Below the pieces are notes generated by a model. It saw only the letters and a list, made by a program, of their open reading frames with translations. It searched no databases and had not been told where the DNA came from. Positions 35,145 through 45,386 of a stretch of 64,000 nt of DNA are shown one piece after another. The stretch covers positions 496,001 to 560,000 of the forward strand of contig NBAY01000016.1 of the NCBI GenBank assembly GCA_002794775.1, in the 5' to 3' direction. Within the stretch, counting starts at the first letter, position 1. Each line of letters opens with the position of its first letter. Position numbers and translations under genes: made by a program. The DNA is from Porodaedalea pini (lineage: Eukaryota; Basidiomycota; Agaricomycetes; Hymenochaetales; Hymenochaetaceae).

Positions 35145-36232
35145 CTACATCCTCGACCACCTGGGTTTATCGTAAAAGAAAATTTGAACGTCAACGAATA
35201 TTTCTTCACCGGTACACGTAAAGCGCACCTTTCCGTCTTTTATTAAAATATCTTCAAAGCCCCAATCCCTTGACGCACCCTGCTCTAGATGCTCACCAGA
35301 AGCTAGTTTAATGGCCTCATATGCCCCTCTTACATCCATCCGATCTTGCCTCCGTTGTAGGATTGTCAAAGAACAGCATCCTATCCTGAGTGGTAGCTCT
35401 CTGTTTCCGGCCAGCTCTCTTGTGAGAGCGATCACAGTTGCGGCATGGCTGACGAGAAGGATGCGTTTGTGCTGGTCTGGGAACTTTCGTTCAATCTGAG
35501 GATGAAGAACTTCAAGGCAGCCGCCCGCACGGTCGTGGGCCTCCTCTACTAATTCCCCTTTGCGCGAAGGATACCATACTGATGACCAAGAAGTATCAAT
35601 TTGCGGAAAATAGGATTTGAGATTGTCGGCTGGGGCAGGACGAGGATGCAATCCAGTGTCAGGCTTGACAGGCGAGTACCATTCTGATAATCCTGTTTTG
35701 AGCCGTTTAGGGCAGCACTTATAGCGAGATATCTGAGTGAGACCGACCGTGCTCCACGTATATTGGTAAACCTAATGCCTCGGAAGTCGGTTTCGCTGTT
35801 TGAAGGCATCTGTCTATTTACGACAATAAGGATTTGGTCCCTAATAAATGGCTGCTGTGGCGTACAATAAGGAGAAGAGAAGATGGCCGTTGGGCGCTCT
35901 TCCACTGGTAGTGACAAGAAGTACTCAGAGAGCTCTTTTGCTTGAGCCTACAATAACGAGGAACGAGAATTAGAACGCTAATAGAGAGGGCTAATGACGA
36001 GTATCTACTTCGCCATATGCCGCGAGAGGGGGATCTCTAGGCAAGCCAGTTACGCTCTTCCTATCCTTCACTTGTGTTAGAGCTGATGAGAAGAGCAGAG
36101 AGATATGAAAGCTTGCCAGTTGGAGGTGACCCAATTCATTCGAAATCCTTGAAGAAAGGCTCGAATAAGTATCAATTGTGGCGCGAATATGAAGTACGCA
36201 CCGTGTCTAGCTATGTAAATGGTTTCGATCAT
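35145..36232 (-). CDS. TFC7: Histidine-phosphatase domain protein, TFIIIC subunit Tfc7 (tau55)-like
   Basis: Starts MIETIYIARHGFRMNWVTSNW, the RHG phosphohistidine motif plus the NW context of Tfc7-type proteins. It continues KSVTGLPRDPPLAAYGE, RPTAIFSSPYYRCLQTA, EHGLSEWYSP, WYPSRKGELVEEAHDRAGG and RILLVSHAATVIALTREL (second active-site His). In yeast this fold forms the tau55 subunit of the RNA polymerase III factor TFIIIC; other cytosolic RHG phosphatases have similar sequence. Five or so introns fit. The one at 36061-36116 uses the GC donor TG|GCAAGC. The start could also be the in-frame Met at 36262. Confidence 0.8.
36061..36116 (-). other. GC-AG intron in the Tfc7-like gene
   Basis: Minus strand: exon AACTG, intron GCAAGC...GGATAG, exon GAAGAGCGTAACTGG. 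This gives SNWKSVTGLPRDPP. The donor fits the GC consensus except for the exon base at -2. Confidence 0.8.
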
Positions 36233-36527
36233 CCTGAGTAGCTTGATATATCTAGTGGGCACAACGAACAGATCTTGTCAACAAAGGGACCTCTAGATCT
36301 GGGACCTGATGCAATGAGGGTGGAGGACGAAGAGAAGGACGCGTATATCCTAGGTATGCATAAATAGGAACAAACAACCCATTCACGCGTACCTCGTTCC
36401 ATAACCGAAGCTATTGCTCCTAACTTTATTCATCCACAAACATTCGACCCATCGCACACCCCAGTAGGTCGCGTTTTCTAATTATCCGAAGTTTTGTTCT
36501 TATCCTTACGATGGCTCTCATTAGATC

Positions 36528-38773
36528 ATGGACACCGGGAACCCTCTCGACGACGTATGCCTCTCACCACTCCTGCAGCTGCTAAATTCTGACGTGCTTC
36601 GATACGTGCCAGATCGCACCAATTGCCATCCTTATGGATGAGCTTAGATCTGAGGACGTACAGCTGCGTCTTAATGCAATCCATCGCATCTCCACCATTG
36701 CTCTTGCCCTTGGACCTGATCGTGCTCGTGAGGAGTTGATACCGTTCTTACAAGACTCTGTCGACGATGAGGACGAGGTCCTGCTCGCACTGGCAGAGGA
36801 GCTAGGAAAGAATTTTGAGGAATATGTCGGCGGACGGAAATACGCGCACGTTTTGCTCGGGCCGCTGGAGGTGCTTGCGGCTGTTGAGGAAACTCTCGTG
36901 CGCGACAAGGTTCGTGGCCTGTCGTTTACACCTCTACATCTACTGATTTGATGGTCTTTTCTCTTTCTTCCATCAGGCGACAGAGTCCATCACAAAAGTA
37001 TCGGAATACCTGTCTCAGCAGCAGATAGAAACATACTATGTTCCTCTCCTGTCCCGTCTATCTCGAGGAGAGTGGTTCACTTCACGGACGTCGTCAGCCG
37101 CATTATACTCGCCAGTTTACGCGAAAGTTTCGCCGCAGATTAAGGACGACATGCGTAAAGCCTTTGCTGCTTTAGCATCTGACGATACACCGATGGTTAG
37201 ACGTGCTGCTGCGAAATGGCTGGGAGTGCGTATTATGATCCTTATGCGCAACTATATACTTACTCCTTCTCTTAGGCTTTTGCGAAGACTCTTTCCAAGG
37301 AGCACATTCTTTCTGACGGTCTTCCAATATATCGGAGGCTCTCATCTGACGACCAAGACTCGGTTCGACTGCTTACGGTAGAGGACCTGATCGCCATCGC
37401 GAAGCAACTGGACAACTCGGAGGTGAAGGAACAACTTCTGGCACAAATTAGGCAGAGTGTAACGGACAAGAGCTGGAGAGTACGATACATGGTTGCGAAC
37501 CATTTCGTTGAGGTACGCTGAAGACATCGAGTCAGGCAAGAAGCATCATATGCTAACGCACAATTTCAAATACATTGTAGCTCGCAGAGGCCGTCGGCCC
37601 GGAAATTGTGAAAGAAGAACTCATCGGGGCGTACGTCCAGCTTCTCAAAGACAATGAGGCTGAGGTCAGAACGGCTGGAGCTAGTCAACTCCCCGGTATG
37701 TATTGTTAGCCCATGCTATACTGCAAGGAGCTCACCCGTGGGTTAGGTTTTGCGAAGCTCGTTGACAAGGATGCAATCCTTATCCGGATTTTGCCATGCG
37801 TCCGTGATCTGTCGCAGGATCAGTCGCAGCATGTACGAGCGTCTCTTGCCAACCAAATTAGTGGCTTGGCTCCCTTACTGGGCAAGGATTCAACAATCGA
37901 ACACCTACTTCCTCTTTTTTTGCATCTACTAAAAGATGAATTCCCAGAGGTTCGCCTGAACATCATCAGCAAGCTTGAGACGGTGAATTCCGGTGCGTTG
38001 CTGCTTCCGCACTTTCTGTTTTCCTTCATCTGTCTGACAAATCCAACTCCAGTCATCGGAATTGACTTACTTTCTCAATCGCTTTTACCTGCTATTGTTG
38101 AACTCGCTGAGGATAAATCATGGCGAGTGAGACAGGCGATCATCGAATATATTCCCCTATTAGCCACTCAACTCGGAAGGCCGTTCTTCGACGAGCAACT
38201 GGGAAACCTATGTCTGTCATGGCTGGGAGACAACGTTTTCAGTATCCGGGAAGCTGCAACTATGAACCTGAAAAAGCTTACAGAAGTGTTTGGGGTGGAA
38301 TGGTCGAAGAACACGATCATTCCGAAAGTTCTTGCTATGGGCTCTCATCCTAATTACCTCTTTAGAATGACGACCGTATTGGCTGTTACGGTTTGTTAGA
38401 TTTCACTCTATAACGTACATCTGTACTGAATGACCTGCAGACCATGGCACCGTCACTTAATATAGACGTCATCAAGGACCCGATTTTACAAACCCTCCTT
38501 ACCCTTGTGGGAGATCCTATTCCAAACATTCGCTTCAACGTAGCCAAGTCTTTGGAAGTGGTGGCAACGACATATGGATCAACTACCGAAGGACAGGAGT
38601 TGGCGAAAGAGAAAATTGTTCCGGCCCTTAAGCTTCTACAGAACGATGCAGACGCAGACGTGCGATATTTCGCCAGTCGTGCTTTGGAACGTACGTTGGC
38701 GACTGTGGCAGGTATGTGTCTTCCCGGTCGACGTGCGATACGTCGACTAATGTGATGTTTCGTGGCAGGCTAA
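36528..38773 (+). CDS. TPD3: Protein phosphatase 2A scaffold (A / PR65) subunit
   Basis: All-HEAT-repeat scaffold that holds the PP2A catalytic and regulatory subunits. Nine exons give about 590 residues, as expected. Repeat signatures are [143 protein letters not shown] and [20 protein letters not shown] tiny last exon after 38768 gives the final G and TAA. Confidence 0.96.
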
Positions 38774-39484
38774 GAGCCGGCCATTGGCATTTTCTTTCTT
38801 TCGCTTCGACCGATATCGATTGTACCTAGCTGCCGTGTAATTGGAAGTCGTTTCTTCTCGCCCCAAACAAAATAAGATGGGGGCTGTATCTTTTCTATCT
38901 TGTTCTTTTGTGACCTTCATGAGTTACTCGGGGGCTGGCTTCTAGCCTCTTCCTAACATGGTACGCAGCACTAACTATATCTAGGAGCTCGGAGATATCG
39001 ACCTTTCAGTATTGCATGCCGATTTGCTAATCCCCTTCTGGCTCGCGCATAAGATCAAGGCGGTGACGTACCCAGCAGAGCGGAACAGCGGTCGTGGCCC
39101 ATATGAATTATCATTCGATTGGAGGTAAAGCTATTCATACTTGGGTCTCGACCTAGTCCCCGTAGTTATGGATCGTTATACGCACAAGACTCTCCCCTCG
39201 GCTTCCCTTTCTTCGAATAGGCTCTTATCACAAATGACGGTAAGTGGGTATTTATTTTTGGACCTGAACTGAAGACTAATGATATCCTGTTCGAGCGATG
39301 GATTCGAAGAGACAATTTTACCTTTTCCTAATCCACGCTTTCTACCCGAGCAGGGGAAGGCCGTTCTGGCAAACGAAGATCATTTTCATGTGAAGTACTG
39401 TCCTGCTGGAGATCCGGTCACCATCTCGTCCTGGACACGGAGGTTGAGTTAGGGGATAATCCGGAGAGGATGCCTCGTTTGAGT
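38774..39484. other. Intergenic, no gene recognised
   Basis: This 711-bp region runs from the PP2A stop to the target duplication of the GGTCC-rich element. I find no coding motif, tRNA or repeat. Confidence 0.4.
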
Positions 39485-39492
39485 GCGTCTAT
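39485..39492. repeat. Target site duplication GCGTCTAT (left)
   Basis: Identical to the 8 bases at 40166-40173 directly outside the other terminal inverted repeat. Confidence 0.85.
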
Positions 39493-40165
39493 TATAGTTG
39501 CCGCGGTCCGGTCCAGGTCCGGTCCAGGCAAAATGTCGGTGGACCGTAACCCGGACCGTTTTGGATTTTCCTGCTCAGCTCGGACCTGGACCGGACCCCA
39601 ACTCGACCGCTTTTGGACCGAGAGTCCAGTGGACCGGTCGGACCTGGACCGCTGGTAAATTGAGAAGAAAAAGTTGAATTAATTCTATTTATGCTTGAGA
39701 CAAAGACATGCATTTGTAAAGGCCTATGTAGTACATCTATAGTATCTCTGTACTCAAAAGTTTCAGAAAGAAGGTGGATATGGCACTTGGTATCCACCAG
39801 ACCTGCTCCTGAGTCCTGAGAAAACCTGTTCACACGGTATGGAAGACCCCCTGCATAGGCAAGTAGTCATGTCACAGTGCTATGCAAAGCTCAAGCACAT
39901 CTTCCGGTCTCACTAGAGCTGTTCTACTTCTTTGTCAACCAACTTGAGGCCAGTAATGATGTCAAACTAACTCCCACAAATATTTCTTTCGGTCCAGGTC
40001 CGGTCCAGGGTCCAGCTCGGTCCAGAAAAATGGCAGGAGAGCTGGACCCTGGACCGGACCACATCTGGACCTTAAGTGGACCGGACCGCGGTCCGGTCCA
40101 CTTTGGGTCCGGTCCAGGTCCGGTCCTGGGTCCAGCGGTCCATGGACCGGACAACGGCAACTATA
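39493..40165. mobile_element. Non-autonomous hAT-like MITE, GGTCC-rich
   Basis: A 673-bp element with terminal inverted repeats TATAGTTGCCG at 39493-39503 and its exact complement at 40155-40165. With mismatches the similarity extends to about 24 bp, up to GTCCGGTCCA. It is flanked by perfect 8-bp direct repeats GCGTCTAT at 39485-39492 and 40166-40173. An 8-bp duplication is usual for the hAT superfamily. Both subterminal regions (about 39504-39656 and 39992-40154) are dense arrays of GGTCC/GGACC units in both orientations. The 330-bp centre is AT-rich and non-coding. No transposase is present. Confidence 0.85.
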
Positions 40166-40173
40166 GCGTCTAT
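40166..40173. repeat. Target site duplication GCGTCTAT (right)
   Basis: Exact copy of 39485-39492. Confidence 0.85.
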
Positions 40174-40271
40174 GGTATTTAAACCTGTGCCTTATCAAGA
40201 GACTATGTTCCAAAGGACTCAGTGGCGGGGAATCTCTCCAGGCTTGCAAGTTGGCACTAACGAGTCCTATA

Positions 40272-42839
40272 ATGTCGACAAGGATCTCGTATAAACTCTT
40301 GAAGTGGACACCTGTCATCCTCTTGCTATCGTCCGTTGATGCGACCGCCGGGACCAGCTCTCCACAGGAACGTCTCGCGGGAGCATCATGGTACGTGCGC
40401 GCAGGACATTTAAGTTGATTGATGGCTGAAATCTTCTAGTATGCTTAGTGGAAGCACTTGGTGCTGTCCGATAGGTATGTGTTTCGAAGTTTCTCGCCAC
40501 TGTGCACTAGCTTATTTGCTGGATTAGGTGAACCTCTTGTTCCCAGCTCGACCCCGTACGTTTTCACTCGTTTTCGTCAAATGGTTTCTCATGCCTTGCG
40601 CACAGTGACGGGCTCACGTGTCCAGAGAAATGGGTATGGTACTCGGATGCTAGTAGATGTTGTTTTCCTCAGCAGCAAATAACATCAACCGACAATGAGC
40701 CTACTTGCCCGGAAGGTTATGTCTGGAGCAACAATGCGGGAGCGTGCACTATTTATGAGTCGGCATTGTACAAACGTGGTGGCGAGGGTGATTCTGGCTC
40801 CGAGGGTGACTATGGTTCATCAACTTCTGAGAACCAACCTGCAAAACCAAACGCTTCACCGAATGGTAGTCCCAGCAAAGAAGGTTCGGGTGATCGAGCG
40901 CCAAGCTCGTCTGCCGCACCGAAGTACGCCTCTTCAAAGTCAAGCGTTTACACGACTACGTCTACGCCACATGCCAAGGCCACGTCGTCGGTAAAGCAGA
41001 CCTCGGACTGTTCCACTAGCTCATCTTCTCATAACACTTCATATACAAAACCGAGCAAGACTGAGCATTCATCCTCAAGTCACAAAACATCGGTTTATTC
41101 GAAGTCGACCAAGACGGCAACGCACCCTTCCGCCTATGCATCCCCTGTATATACGAAGTCTAGTAAGACAGTCTCTTCCTCATGGAAACCCACAAAATAC
41201 ACGAAGTCCAGCAAGATATCGTCATCTACGTACCGATCACCGGTACACTCAAGCAAGGCAAGCAAGACAACTTCGACATCCGCCACTCGTGAAGCTTCAG
41301 GTTACATGAAGTCAAGCAAGACGGCATCTTCCTCGTATACTCACAAATCTCCGGCCCACGCGAAGACAAGCGAGACTACGACGTCCTCGTCTAGTCATAA
41401 AACTTCTGCTTATTGGAAGCCATCCACGAGTTCCCACAGTACCTCGGATTGTTCAAGCAATACGTCGTCTTCATCCACTCACAAAGTCCCGTCTTACACG
41501 AAGTCTAGTATGACCTCCTCGTCTACTCATGGATCACGGTCTACACAACCTGGAGCAAGTCAGTCTGGTCCTCATTTACTTACAAGCCTCCGAACGCTCC
41601 GAAACCAATCAAAACGGAAGTATCTTCTTCGCATGAGGCGACCACGAAATATATGTCAACATCAACGAGACACGAAACTTCGCCAGATACGACGAAGACG
41701 AGCAGCGCGTGCACAACGTTGACGCATTTAAGTTACCACTCAAATCCCGGCATTTCTCCATCAAAATATTCTCATGAAACACATACTTACAGTAAAATAA
41801 GCTCAAAGACTCCACACGCCTCAAAGTCGAGCAGCAAGAGCTCGTCGACATCTAGTACATATTCTCGGCCTGCATCCTCCCAGCAGAGTAAGGAAGCACA
41901 CGTTTACACTACTCAACAGTTTACAAGCACATACAGAGGCATCTCAACGACTCGGACACCGGAATCGCCGACTAGTCGCTTCACGGTTACGAGCTCAAAG
42001 ACCTCGCCTTCGAAGGAGAGCACATATCGTGTCACGTCCACCTACCGTGGCGGTAGCGCAAGTCCATCCGCACAAAATAGCTGCAAGGAGAAAGAATTCT
42101 GGTATGAAGCGAAGAAATGCTGCTTGCCGTCAGGAGGAAGCAATTCTTCGCCTCCTTCGTAAGTTCCGAATATGATCTTGTTGTTGTCATCAATTAGCAT
42201 TAATAATCGTTCATCACAGACCTGCAGTTGTGTGTCCTTACGCGTGGGAGTTCTCTTATAAGGTGTCGTGCTGTGTTCCGAAATTTCCTCATGCACCTGA
42301 ACCTATATGTCCTACTAAACATTCATGGGACAACGCAAGCTATGTCTGTCAGCCGTTCAGTCCGCCCACCCCGAAACCCTCTTCGATTTACGGCCGGAAA
42401 TCGAATCCTTCAAGGCGCGCAGAGCAAGTTCCGCTTTCGCCTTGTCCATTTGGGCTCCAGAAATGTCCTATTTCAGGCCTTATTGATTCCATGAAGGACG
42501 AGTATGAATGGTAAGGTTTCTTTGGATTTTGCGCACAAATCTCTTCATAGACTTTGAAGTGTCGAAACCACGGTCGACTTGCTCAACTGTGGTGGATGCT
42601 CGGTAAGTGGACAAGGAAGGGACTGCACTGCAATATCGAAGGTAGTCAATGTTGCATGCGAAAGCGGCGTTTGTATCGGTAAGCTGTTTCACTTGTAGTC
42701 AATACATAATACTACAGCAAGAGCTGATATCTCTTCCTTTGCAGTCGCGAGATGTTCCAAGGGATATGTGCCGGCGAAAGATAACGGTACTTGCGTGCGG
42801 GCAGCTAGTCGCGTAATTACGGGTAGAGAGCGTCCTTGA
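40272..42839 (+). CDS. PriA-like secreted cysteine-rich protein with long Ser/Thr linker
   Basis: It resembles PriA, a cysteine-rich mushroom protein first described from Lentinula primordia. A signal-like segment (LLKWTPVILLLSSVDATA) is followed by Cys modules WCCP, CPEKWVWYSDASRCCFP and CPEGYVWSNNAGAC. Next is a Ser/Thr/Lys-rich linker of about 430 residues with repeated YTKSSKT / SSSSTHKSP units. Further modules are CKEKEFWYEAKKCCLP, CPYAWEFSYKVSCCVP, CPFGLQKCPISG, NCGGCSVSGQGRDCTAI and VACESGVC. Six or more introns fit. Within the linker, near 41540-41575, the reading frame changes by two bases with no clear GT-AG intron. This is either an unusual intron or a small indel. The stop is TGA at 42837. 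The MITE ends 107 bp upstream of the ATG. Confidence 0.75.
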
Positions 42840-43182
42840 TTGTTGTCCCTTTTCGGCTTTTTTTCGTGAAATGGACACACTACGAACTGTGTAAATAGGA
42901 TTTACAATGTTAAATCATGATCGGCTATCTCGGCAGAACCACGGCACATGATCGACACGTCAATAGCCATAAACATCACGCTTTCCGTGTTGGGGTTGAA
43001 ATATTAAGACTCCGCGTTTCCTGTATATATAATTCTCTATCTCTGCCACTTCCCCCACCCTTAGCCCAATCACCACAGTAGACCATAATACCCACGCCGG
43101 ACGTGCCTCTACCTTATACTCTACCCGTAATACCTTCTACCAGTCTACACTACTCTCAACGCGTATAATCCACATTTACAAA
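42840..43182. promoter_or_regulatory. Intergenic with TATA box of the downstream secreted-protein gene
   Basis: TATATATAAT at about 43024-43033 lies some 155 bp before the next start codon. The stretch between is pyrimidine-rich, as in fungal core promoters. Confidence 0.5.
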
Positions 43183-44137
43183 ATGCCTTCTCCATTGCGC
43201 TCCCTAATTCTCGCCGTGCCCTTTGTACTGGCTACTACATTCATTTCGGCACCCATTCCGACGGCCTCTGCTTTGGCGTCTCCTTTCGCCTTCCCTATGC
43301 CCTTCAGGAATGCCGATTATGAGGGCCATATCGCGCCTATCACTCATGCCACTCGACGCAATGTTTCGAAGAGGTCTCATCTGCACGTCCCGGTCAACCA
43401 CACGAAGGCCCCGTCCTCGAAGCACCGCCTCGGAACCTCTGTGAATGCTAGCTCTGTGAACCATGGGCATACACATTCGTCCGTTTATAACTCCTTCCGT
43501 GCCTTCCGTCGCGATTTCTCCAACATGGACGTATTGATGGAGGGTCTCTCTGGTCATCATGATGATGCCATGTCCAACTCTCAGGACCTTCGTGAGTACA
43601 TTATATTTCTGAGATCAATTGGTGTCGAGCTCATTGTTCGCAGAGAATATGGCGGCCCAGTCTGCTTCGCAGAACGAGAACGATGCTGCCTTCCAGCAAA
43701 ACGCCGCATCTAAGTTCTCGTCCCTCCAGTCCAATACGCAAGCATTCGGCAGTCTCTTCGGTCAACTGGGTGCTGATAAGGGCTTAGCCAACTACGACAA
43801 GAACGATCAGCTCGAGACTATGCTCAAGGATATGGTCAATGCCAACAAGAATGCACTCTCTGCCGTCAGCACCATGATCTACAACGACCCTACCCTCGGC
43901 CCTATCCTCGGTCCCAGTACGTCATCATGTCAAGACTCCTTTTCTCCGCTCACCATCCTTTTAACAGTTGTTTACGAAATCAAGTGCATTATCGACGATA
44001 TCCTTAATGTTACCGAGAATCTGACGGATGGACTCTTGAATGCAATAGCACCTCTCTTTCAGGGTTTGCTGGGGAACGCAAATGACATGACGTGTTCATC
44101 GCAGCTGAAAGTCTTGGGATTCTGCGTAGGAGCGTGA
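43183..44137 (+). CDS. Unknown secreted protein
   Basis: I do not recognise this family. The first exon begins MPSPLRSLILAVPFVLATTF, a signal peptide, followed by a basic Ser/Thr/His-rich region. Introns at about 43590-43641 and 43919-43968 (both GT-AG) lead to a helical, low-cysteine domain with ENDAAFQQNAASKFSSLQ, DKNDQLETMLKDMVNANKNA and LSAVSTMIYNDPTLGPILGP. The C-terminal part IKCIIDDILNVTENLTDG...MTCSSQLKVLGFC has three Cys. Total about 280 residues. Heptad-like spacing in the middle suggests a helical bundle. No function is proposed. Confidence 0.75.
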
Positions 44138-44537
44138 TGTGTATCTTCACAATGTATTACTAGCCACATGCACACTGTATCCTTATTGTAATTCCTATCT
44201 TCTCCATTCATATGCATGGTGCAAACATGCATTAAGAGTGGGCAAAGTGTCGTGACCGGGTTGTACACAGTTCTTCTGGCCGGGCAGCACAGATAGTCGG
44301 TTGAGCTTATACGGGTGATAATCTAAGATACATGCGAAAGCATTCCGACAAAGGTTAAGCAGGACTTGATGAAGGAAGCCAGTCCGACGGGAAGTCCCTC
44401 AAAGAAGGACGATGAGCACTATGCTTCTCTCCTTTCTTTGCCTTTCGTACTCTCGCCTCGAGATGTCGTGTATCCACTGCGATATTCACAAACTTCCCGC
44501 TGCTTGCCTAGGGCAAGGAGATTTATAACCCAATCAG
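44138..44537. other. Convergent 3' region, no gene recognised
   Basis: 400 bp between the secreted-protein stop and the mS35-like stop. A 60-codon frame at 44366 has no recognisable content. Confidence 0.4.
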
Positions 44538-45239
44538 TTAGAAAATAGGACCACGCACATTTGCCTCGCCAATCATCCTGTCCAGGACGTCACTGATCCA
44601 CTTCAGATTCATCCCAGGTTGAGGAAAATCTTCGCAAGATATTTTTATGTAGCCTTCCGATTCCTTTCCTTCGTCGGGACCAATGCCAGAGTCTGACGGT
44701 GGAGAAGAAGACCAACGAGGACCAGCGAGGAGTTTGAAAGCATGTCGCGCGTTTTGACCTTTGAGCGGCAAACGTGAAACGGCCACCACAACCGTCCGTT
44801 TTGCAGTTGCGGGATGCTCCTCACCACCGTAATCTATCGTGCGCACAACAAGAGGTCGATTAGATGATGGTGGGACAAAGGGCTCTCGAAACTCTGGAAT
44901 CGCCCACGTCTGTGAATAAGAGCCATGTGCAAGACCATAAACATTACGGGACTCACGAACGAGGTTGGGCATGTCATGCTCAATCAAACGCATGTAGTTC
45001 AGCATATGACGCTGCTGGCGCAGTAAAAGATGCCCTGCGGAGCTACTTCCATGGCCGCTCTTCTCCTCGTAAGGAATATCCTCCTCGATGTCCTCATCCT
45101 CGTCCAAGAACAATCCGGTTTTGGCAAGAATGGGTGGTGCTGGCCTACCAACAACTCGGCGAGGATAGGAGGCAGAGATAGAAGAGTGCAATCCCCTTGT
45201 AGAAAGACGTGACTTGGTAAGTTTTGCTAGAGTCTGCAT
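44538..45239 (-). CDS. Mitochondrial small ribosomal subunit protein mS35 (Rsm24)-like
   Basis: 233 residues without introns. An arginine/serine-rich presequence (MQTLAKLTKSRLSTRGLHSS) is followed by the C-terminal domain with RTVVVAVSRLPL, HAFKLLAGPRW, GYIKISCEDFPQPGMNLKW and SDVLDRMIGEAN. These fit the mS35/Rsm24 domain (KxxxGPRY...ISC..FP...N..YLSDLLDKLI). It is divergent from the MFS gene with 147 bp between starts. Confidence 0.72.
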   Translation of the reverse strand: MQTLAKLTKSRLSTRGLHSSISASYPRRVVGRPAPPILAKTGLFLDEDEDIEEDIPYEEKSGHGSSSAGHLLLRQQRHMLNYMRLIEHDMPNLVRESRNVYGLAHGSYSQTWAIPEFREPFVPPSSNRPLVVRTIDYGGEEHPATAKRTVVVAVSRLPLKGQNARHAFKLLAGPRWSSSPPSDSGIGPDEGKESEGYIKISCEDFPQPGMNLKWISDVLDRMIGEANVRGPIF

Positions 45240-45386
45240 GTCCGCCAGCAGGACAACAGAGGCGGACGGCTTTGACTTTCTCTAAGGATCTACATTTTCG
45301 CACGCTCGCCGCATTTAGCGCACATAGTACCGCTAAACAGCTGAACTTCGAAAACACTCCGCCCCTCTCTTACTCTCACTCTCGCC

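Noticed and set aside
39470..40182. Open frames rich in GPGP/SGPD repeats in the GGTCC region
   Set aside because: They only reflect the GGTCC/GGACC arrays of the MITE, on both strands.
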